Source: Heloderma charlesbogerti (Eukaryota > Chordata > Lepidosauria > Squamata > Helodermatidae). Taken from it: 64,000 bases of DNA. Of this stretch, positions 56,921 to 64,000 are shown in pieces. The stretch covers positions 124,001-188,000 of the forward strand of contig JANEZZ010001871.1 of NCBI GenBank assembly GCA_026122225.1, read 5' to 3'. Position 1 is the first letter of the stretch, and each line of letters starts with the position of its first letter. Both the position numbers and the translations under genes were made by a program. The notes below the pieces were generated by a model. That model was not told the DNA's origin. It searched no databases and worked only from the letters and a program-made list of their open reading frames with translations.

Positions 56921-56964
<44 letters not shown>
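56921..56964. repeat. (GAAA)n microsatellite
   Basis: Uninterrupted AAGA/GAAA tract of about 43 bp. Confidence 0.97.
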
Positions 56965-56965
<1 letters not shown>

Positions 56966-57106
56966 GAAATTAGAATTGGACAGGCTAAAGCACAGTGTGG
57001 AGGTTCAGGGGAAGGACTGGACCTGAAAATGTTATGAATGACAAAGAGCAGCAGTCCAGGCTGCAAGCTGTAACTTTGGGAGCAAATATAAAGAGCCACA
57101 GAGATT

Positions 57107-57129
57107 GAGAGAGAGAGAGAGAGAGAGAG
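57107..57129. repeat. (GA)n microsatellite 16 bp inside TMEM26 intron 1
   Basis: In the sense of the TMEM26 transcript it reads (CT)n, starting 16 nt after the exon 1 donor at 57145. Confidence 0.95.
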
Positions 57130-57144
57130 TCAGAGATTTGCTTA

Positions 57145-57640
<496 letters not shown>

Positions 57641-57649
57641 ACTGGCTAA

Positions 57650-58890
57650 CATCACAGGAACACAGTCATGATTTTAAAAAAAACCCACAAAACTCCGTGT
57701 TTCCTGCTTCAGTGCCACATTTTGCCATTCGTTTCTGAGATCAACAGAGAGACAAGTTTGCTAAGAAAGGAAAAAAGTGGGCTGGATTGTTTCTGAATTT
57801 ACAACTCAAATAGCCCCTGTGTGTGCGCGCGTGCGCATGCATGTGCATGCTATTTTAATGCTGTAGTCTTAATTCCAAAGAACATTACAGCCCCATAGAA
57901 CTTAATGTAGGCCCCTTATTAAAAAAAAACAACCCCACCACCACCACCACTCTGGAGAGTTCCTTATTTTGGAGATTTTTATTTGCCCCCCATGTTAAGT
58001 ATCTACCTATACACTCTGGGAACACACCCGTGTTATGTTTCAAGACTGCTTTACAGGAGTGGTGCTGGGCATCCCTTCAGGAGTTCCCTCCTCCCTTTTT
58101 CTTAAATAGAACCCCTGTGCTCAAGGCCAGTCTTAGGAGTGAGTAAGCTGGGCATTTGCCCCAGGCGCTGAGCTGAGGGGGTCACCACGCTGAGCTGAGT
58201 GGCTGTGTTTTTTTAATCTACTGTCTGCAGTGAGCTAGGGTGGCAAAAAGCAAGTGTCTGTAACCTTTTTCTCCCAAGATTCTACAGGTTGTTTGGGGAC
58301 TAACTACAAAAACGATCTTCCTTCAATTCTCTTTGAAGTATGTTTCTTTTCCCATTTCCAATTTGATATCATTTGTGCTAGGTAAAAATTGGTGGAACAC
58401 AGCTTTACTTTGAGGCAACGTTACCAAGCACTTTCAACCTCAAGTACTGGAAACACTATAAGCACTACATTAATAATAATAAAATAAAGCTGTAAGCTGT
58501 GAGAGGTCAGCTGGATACCTTTTTTATTTATACCTTTTCTTTATTATTTTTAAACATAAAATAATGGATATTCTGTTACACTGTTTTGCAACCCTTCACA
58601 AGCCATACAACTTGGTTGATACTTCAAAGCTGCAGGGCTGCCGGGGGGGGGGGCAGGAAATTTGTCCCAGGCCACCACAAAGCAAGCCCCCACCCCAGCC
58701 TCACTGACTCTGTGTATGATTGGGCCCTGCCCTGACCCTGCCACATTGCTCACCAGAATTCTTGGTATTTTGGGCAAAGTTTTTATAAAAAGGGGAAATG
58801 GTATATTACAGTGTTAGAAGACACTGAATCTCAGCATGTAATTGTGACATCATGGAATCTCTCCCCGACCATGATGAAGTAAATATTTTA
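57650..58890. other. Upstream of TMEM26; no recognisable gene
   Basis: Includes an alternating GTGTGCGCGCGTGCGCATGC stretch near 57818 and a hAT-like terminus at about 58128 (GCCAGTCTTAGGAGTGAGTA). No gene is supported. Confidence 0.4.
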
Positions 58891-58894
58891 CGTA

Positions 58895-60482
58895 CAGTGG
58901 TGAGAAAAAGTGTGTGAACCCTAATGACAGATAATTACAGAAATTCCATAGTTCATACCATGACAGCCTTCGTTAATCAAAATCAGTCCTTTTCTAAATA
59001 TCCAATAGGGTTTATATTAACCAATTCCATGCCTTGTGAAATAAAATTATGTATAAATTAGGCAGACAATGAGTACTTAAGAGTCAGGGTATGTGCAAAA
59101 GTAAGTGAACCCCTGGTTGCATCAGCTCAATTAAAGGGAATAATTAGAATCAGGTGTTTAAGTAATTAGGTAGATCTTCAGGGTTTGGGGGGCCCCACCC
59201 TATAAAAGGATCAGAAACTTCGTGAGTTTGGTCTTCACCATACAGTTGTGTGAAAACACATTATACCACAATTAAAAGACATCTCTGAGGACCCCAGGAA
59301 AGCAGTTATTGCTGCTCATCAGTCTAGAAAAGGTTACAAAACCATTTGTAAGGATTTGGGGCTCAACCAATCCACCACCAGACAGATAGTCTACAAATGG
59401 AGAAGGTTCAAGACCACAATCACTCTACCCAGGAGCTGTTGTCCTACCAAAATCTCTCCAAGAACAAACCAGTGCATCATCCAGGAAGCCAAAAAGAGCC
59501 CCAGTGTAACATCCAAGGATCTGCAGGCCACTCTCACCTTGGCTAATTTGAGTGTTCATGATTCAACTATCAGAAAAAGGGTAACATGAATGGTGTTCAT
59601 GAGAGGATAGCCAGGAGGAAACCACTGCTCTCTAAAACGAACACTGCTGCCCTTCTGAAGTTTGCTAAAGATCACATTGATGATCCCCAAGACTTCTAGA
59701 ACAATGTTCTCTGGGCAGACAAGCAAAGGTAGAACTTTTGGGCCCCAGAGAGAAATGTTATGCTTGGTGAAAAACAAACCCTGAGTTTGAACAGAAGAAC
59801 CTCACCCCAACTGTCAAGCATGGTGGTGGGAATGTGATGGTTTGGGCCTGCTTTGCTGCCGCAGGAGCTGGATGGCTTGCCACCATTGACATAACCATGA
59901 ATTCTGCAGTGTTTCAGAAGATTATAGAGGAGAATGTCAGGCCACCCGTCTGTGAGCTGAAGCTGAACCAAAAGTGGGTCACGCAACAAAACAATGATCC
60001 TAAACTTACAAGCAGATCTACAAAAGAATAGCTGTGGAAGAAGACATTCTGTGTTTTAGAATGGCTTAGTCAAAATCCAGACGAAAACCCCATCAAAATG
60101 TTGTGGCAGGACCTGAAGTGAGCTGTTCATGCAAGGAAGCCCTCAAATGTCACTGAGTTGAAGCAGGAGGAATGGGCCAAAGTTCCTCAAAACCAATGTG
60201 AGAGACTGACCATTACAGGAAATCCTTACTTGAAGACATTGCTGCTCAAGAGGGTGCCGCCAGGTACTGAATACTTTTTTCACACATGGGTATTGAATGT
60301 CGAATCAGTTGTGAATAAATAAATGTTGAAAAAGCATCATGTTTGTCTGTCATTTATTTCATCAGGTTATCTATTGTTCTTTATCTAGCATTATGGAGTT
60401 AGGTTAGATTAAGATCTAATAACATCTTAGGGTGGAAATATGTGACAATTCTAAGGGGTTCACAAACTTTTTCTTGCCACTG
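58895..60482 (+). mobile_element. Tc1/mariner DNA transposon, decayed, complete ends
   Basis: The element is 1588 bp. The left end is CAGTGGTGAGAAAAAGTGTG and the right end, reversed, CAGTGGCAAGAAAAAGTTTG. Both are flanked by TA (58893-58894 and 60483-60484), the Tc1/mariner target duplication. Inside, plus-strand pieces of a Tc1-type transposase are present: a helix-turn-helix part (59356-59589, DLGLNQSTTRQIVYKWRRF and SVTSKDLQATLTLANLSVHD) and catalytic-domain parts (VMVWACFAAAGAGWLATID near 59840; WLSQNPDENPIKMLWQDLK near 60060). They are separated by stops and frameshifts. Confidence 0.93.
59290..60290 (+). pseudogene. Tc1-like transposase, broken
   Basis: Family members are about 340 residues in one frame. 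Here at least three disconnected frames are needed. After RKRVT a TGA stops the N-terminal frame (59587-59589). The NPDENPIKMLWQDLK motif near the end corresponds to the NPxENxW catalytic region. The protein cannot be made as it stands. Confidence 0.85.
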
Positions 60483-60924
60483 TAGTTGTGCATGAAACAA
60501 ATTAGATGCTAATTTCAGGCTTAAGCTGGCTGTAAAATGTGTCCTTGGGAGGCTGGGAGGGAGGGGCTTGCATATTATAAGGGAGTCTAAACCCATCATG
60601 GTAAAATAAAATCTTAATTTATGTCTGGGCAGCAATAGAGATAAAATTGGTCAAACAGGCTAAGTAGTCCCGGTTTCAGAGTTTGCTGTAAGGTGAGAAG
60701 GAACAAGGAAGGCTTTCAGGGGGGATTCTGGGGCAGAGCAGGCAGTCTGTTCTAGTCACAGAAAGAACTCCAGGGAAAGAGTTCAAGGAGTGAGTGAGTG
60801 AGTGAGTGAACACCACCTAGGATTTACAGGCAAGGTGCCACTGGAGAGTTGTTTTCTGTGGCAGTTACCACAGGGAAAGGCGTAGGAGTGGTGTGAGGTA
60901 GAGCTGTGTACAAATGGCTTCTAT

Positions 60925-61258
60925 GGGACCGCAGTGGCTTAGTGGTTAAGACGCTGAACTGCAGACCAGAAGGTCGGCAGGACAGCAGTTCGAGACCCAA
61001 GTGCTGCGTGACGGAGCAAGCTCTCGTCTTCAGTCCCAGCTCCTGCCAACCTAGCAGTTCGAAAGCAAGAAATTGCAAGTAGATAAATAGGTACCGCTTC
61101 GGCAGGAAAGGTAACAGTGTTCCGTGCACCTCGGTGTTCAGTCATGCTGGCCACATGACCACGGAAGCGTCTTCGGACAGCGCTGGCTCTTCAGCTTAGA
61201 AATGGAGATGAGCACCACCCCCTAGAGCTGGACATGACTGGCTGGGGACACCTTTACT
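60925..61258 (+). mobile_element. Sauria SINE (tRNA-derived, BovB-tailed), near full length
   Basis: The head is tRNA-like: GCAGTGGCTTAGTGGTTAAG (A box) and CAGTTCGAGACC (B box). The body has CCAACCTAGCAGTTCGAAAG, AGGTACCGCTTCGGCAGGAA and ATGCTGGCCACATGACCACG, then GCTTAGAAATGGAGATGAGC. The end AGAGCTGGACATGACTGGCT resembles the BovB terminus GAGTCGGACACGACTGAACG and is followed by an ACCTTTACTT tail. This SINE family is restricted to squamates as far as I know. The target duplication is not clear. Confidence 0.92.
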
Positions 61259-61269
61259 TGTGGGCTCAC

Positions 61270-61815
61270 TATTGGCAGGAGTTGTAGCACAGGTTCTTTC
61301 TTTCTGCCTAAGGGTTTTTGGTTTATTACTCTGCTCCTGCAAGTGGCAACAGCATCAGCTATGCTGAAGCTTTCACTTTTCTGAGGCAGAATTTTGAATT
61401 TCTTTTGGTGGTATTTTTGAGCTTCCCTAATCACTGCAAGGTGGCCAAGGGTGCTGTGTGTGTTTTCACTCTCCATTACACATCTTTCCATGGCTCTGCA
61501 GCCTCCCAGGCCGCCTGCACTTTCTGAACTGAAGAAGCCCCATGGGAGGAATTGCCTCATGTCTTCCTCAAGATGGCTTTAACTGAAGTGTGGGAAGCCG
61601 AGGAGGCTACAGGCTGCCACAGATTACTGTACAATGACAGAAAGGACACCCATGCACACTCCTCAGCCACCTCGTAAGTAAGGGTAAACACAAGAACCTG
61701 ACACCCAACCAATGAAAATTTATCTGAAATGTCTTCTCCTTTCAATTTCTTTTTGAAAGCAATTCCTTTTCTATCCAATGGAATGAGAATGGTAAAAAAA
61801 AAAAAATCTGGAGTG
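61270..61815. other. No recognisable gene
   Basis: Frames here have no conserved motif. An A run of about 13 bp ends at 61806, just before the 5S-derived unit. Confidence 0.4.
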
Positions 61816-61819
61816 TGAG

Positions 61820-61979
61820 GCGCCCAATCTTGTCTGATCTCAGAAGCTAAGCAGGGTCACCCCTAGTTAGTACTTGGATAGGAGACCGCCTGGGAATCAG
61901 GCTTCCTGCATCAAGCAGGGGGTTGGACTTGATGGTCTTGTAGGCCCCTTCCAACCCTATGATTCTATGATTCTGTGAC
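61820..61979 (+). mobile_element. 5S rRNA/CR1 chimeric SINE-like element
   Basis: The head (61820-61898) reads GCGCCCAATCTTGTCTGATC, CAGAAGCTAAGCAGGGTCAC and TACTTGGATAGGAGACCGCC. It matches about positions 25-101 of 5S rRNA with the full internal promoter region (A box, intermediate element, C box). After GGGAAT comes CAGGCTTCCTGCATCAAGCA. The tail (about 61916-61979) is the CR1 terminus: AGGGGGTTGGACTTGATGGT, AGGCCCCTTCCAACCCTATG and two ATTCTATG-like repeats. This layout (5S Pol III head, LINE 3' tail) is that of a 5S-derived SINE using CR1 machinery. Confidence 0.82.
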
Positions 61980-62519
61980 AGGCCTTAAGGGAAGAATCCT
62001 TCTTTCCTCAGTAGTGGAGAAGGCCAGCAACAGGACACAACCAGAAGACCTGTGAGACTGAGCCCCAGGAAGCAGAAACATGCTCGGTCAGAAAGGGTTT
62101 GGAATTTGGAGGAAGTATTCAGGAGAAGCACAACCCAATACCTATTCCCTTAGCCTCATTTAAGAAAAAACAGAGCACATCTATCATTCTGCTTGATCCC
62201 AGGGCAAGGAAGAGCCGCAGGCAAGAGTTCTCAGATGTAGTCCAAGCATGCAATGCATGTGGCCCCCAGTTTTGTACACATATGCATGGGTCCATGTAGG
62301 GGGCAGCAGCAAGGCCCCCAATGTTACACCTGCACCAGGCCCCATAAACCCTCTGGGTGGCCCTGCAAAGTTGACCTGAGGGGGGGACCAAAGGCACTCC
62401 TCGCCCAGGACGCTACTTATCCTAGGGTCAGCCCTGGCTGTGCTAGATTGTTGGTCCTGGGTAGGGAGATATGGGGCTGGATCCAGGCTTGGTCCATGCC
62501 AGCCCTGCCACTAGGCAGA

Positions 62520-62610
62520 CCACCTCACACATCATCATCATCATCATCAGTTCATTTGTATGCTGCTTTTCCATGGTAAAACCATGCTCAAAGCAGCTTA
62601 CAACATCAAG
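62520..62610. repeat. CATC repeat plus LINE tail fragment
   Basis: CATCATCATCATCATCATCA followed by GTTCATTTGTATGCTGCTTT and CTCAAAGCAGCTTACAACAT, a typical inverted reptile LINE 3' tail. The end of a hAT-like MITE (CAGCCCTGCCACTAGGCAG) sits just before it. Confidence 0.5.
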
Positions 62611-62619
62611 GAAATTTAC

Positions 62620-63265
62620 ACAATAACATTTCCAAATAATTAATGTTCACTAATCATAACAAGGTTTAAATACACATACACATAAAAACATTTCATTTGA
62701 ATAAATATACACTAAGATTAAACAATCCAGTAATAATTATACTAAGGTCAAACAATGCAGATTTTTATTTACACTTACAGGCACTACAACAGGAGTGAGG
62801 AATGAAGGGGCAGTGAATGGTTATTTAATTTATGACAATGGCCTTTTTTTTTACTGCCGGGAACAGGGAGAGATGCTTGTGAGACTTTCTGCCTCAGGTG
62901 CCAAAATAATTTGCTGGCCCTGTCCTACCTAGAGTAGACCTATTGAAATCAATGGACATAAAGTGGCCGTGACTACTCCCATTATTTTCAGTGGGTCTGC
63001 TCCAAGTATGACTAAGTCTGGATCCAACTCATGGATTTGCACTGCAGCTCAGCCATGGAGACACTGAAGCAGGCTCCATTCCATATTATCATGGGCTTCA
63101 GACAATGGACATGCAGTAAGACAGCTACCTGCCAACCCTCCTTGTAGATTCAGGACTTTGCTTCTTTATTTATGACAAATTTATTGGTTCTATTTGTCAC
63201 TCCACACTTTCCACTCTGAGTGTCATCTTATCCTCACAACAAGCCCATGTGATAGTTTATGCTGA
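62620..63265. other. No recognisable gene; one palindromic MITE
   Basis: An AATGGACATAA/TTTTCAGTGGGTCTGC-type palindromic piece lies at about 62930-63030. Otherwise A/T-rich. Confidence 0.4.
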
Positions 63266-63269
63266 CAGA

Positions 63270-63622
63270 TGGCGAGCTTTTCTACACAAGGCTGTTAATC
63301 CTCTGAATCTACTTTTGGATTTATCGCAGAATTGAAACCTGAGCACTACACAAGGAGTCTTTCCTTTCCTGCTTTTCTGCTTCATAACCTCTAGGTGGCA
63401 TTGTGGTATAGCAAATACAAAAGAGGAAATTGAGTTCTCTTTTGCGTTCACAATTGTCACATTTCCCCTGCTCTAAAACAAAAAACAAAAACTGCTGAAA
63501 GTGCTGGTTAGACCCAGAAGTGAAATTAGAGGGTCACAATGTCATCTACAGAAGCCATAAGCAACCATGAGTAGGGAATGACAAGTGCACGATAAATGCC
63601 CCATGTAGAAATGCCCAGGGAG
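63270..63622. repeat. MITE, second copy of the 44665 family
   Basis: Left end GCTTTTCTACACAAGGC; right end reversed GGGCATTTCTACATGGGGC. Interior GGCATTGTGGTATAGC and GTGCACGATAAATGCCCCAT match 44665-45065. Confidence 0.6.
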
Positions 63623-63779
63623 TTCCCCCATACCTACATGGTCACCTTCACAGCTGAGTAGAGATTTGATGCTGGATTTCACACAGCCAAGACCATCATC
63701 CTAGCCAGTATACTACTTTGGGCTGGTTCACACATATCTGCTCAGCCCTTTTTAACTGCCTTGTCAAGTTGGGACTTGT

Positions 63780-64000
63780 GTACTAGGGGGATATGAAACC
63801 CCACTTACCTGGCTCCGCTGGGTTCAGCGAGCGGGGGGAGGCGATCCAGTCCTCCCCCCGGAATCCTCGACAGGGGGGAGGCAATCCGTTCCTCCCCCCC
63901 AGAATCCTGCCTGGGAGGCTCCGTTCTGCGGCCAGTCCACGGAGCCGCCAGCCAGGCCAATCCGCAGTGGGGGGCCCATCCGTTGCCAGGCTGCTGCGGA
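63780..64000. repeat. GC-rich repeat resembling the shoulder of the 23025 foldback
   Basis: GGGGGGAGGCGATCCAGTCC, CCCCCCGGAATCC and GGGGGGAGGCAATCCGTTCC form a direct repeat of about 45 bp. The shoulder at 23560-23630 has the same CGGATCGCCTCCCCCC and GATTCCGGGGGG words inverted. It is cut by the window end. Confidence 0.45.

Overview
The window is vertebrate nuclear DNA, almost certainly from a squamate reptile (lizard-like). Three things point there: four copies of the RTE-clade LINE BovB, a full-length Sauria-type tRNA SINE (about 60925-61258), and a dense crowd of hAT-like, Tc1-like and foldback elements. There is no operon structure, plasmid or phage, and no CRISPR array. Most open frames are chance frames inside repeats.

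One host gene is recognisable. All six coding exons of TMEM26 (multi-pass transmembrane protein 26) lie on the minus strand, from the start codon at 57339 (or 57336) to the stop at 18834. The exons are 57146-57339, 40770-40848, 28456-28533, 26465-26685, 21964-22040 and 18834-19252. The phases join exactly to give 1068 nt, or 355 residues plus stop, with consensus GT/AG borders. Exon 3 (26 codons) is too short and divergent to stand out as an open frame and was found from its splice signals and phase.

Layout. 1-18.8 kb is downstream of TMEM26 and holds repeats: two BovB 3' fragments (7371-8440, 10941-12032), a palindromic element carrying two inverted 5S rRNA-derived segments (about 4738-5778), a half copy of it (14112-14715), tRNA-derived SINEs and nested hAT-like MITEs. 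18.8-57.3 kb is the TMEM26 gene. Its introns hold a near-intact BovB (31865-34531), two of three copies of a roughly 130-bp near-perfect hairpin element, a complex double hairpin (23025-23662), CR1 and L2 LINE fragments, a hAT-like MITE family with 8-bp target duplications, a fourth BovB end with a perfect 13-bp target duplication, and several microsatellites. 57.3-64 kb is upstream of TMEM26 and contains a decayed Tc1/mariner element (58895-60482, TA duplication), the Sauria SINE, and a 5S rRNA/CR1 chimeric SINE-like element (61820-61979).

The most unusual material is the 5S rRNA-derived set. A 5S head joined to a CR1-type tail occurs as a free SINE-like unit, and the same 5S segment with the same downstream junction is built into a foldback DNA element as two inward-facing copies. 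All homology calls are from reading and recall; no database search was run.
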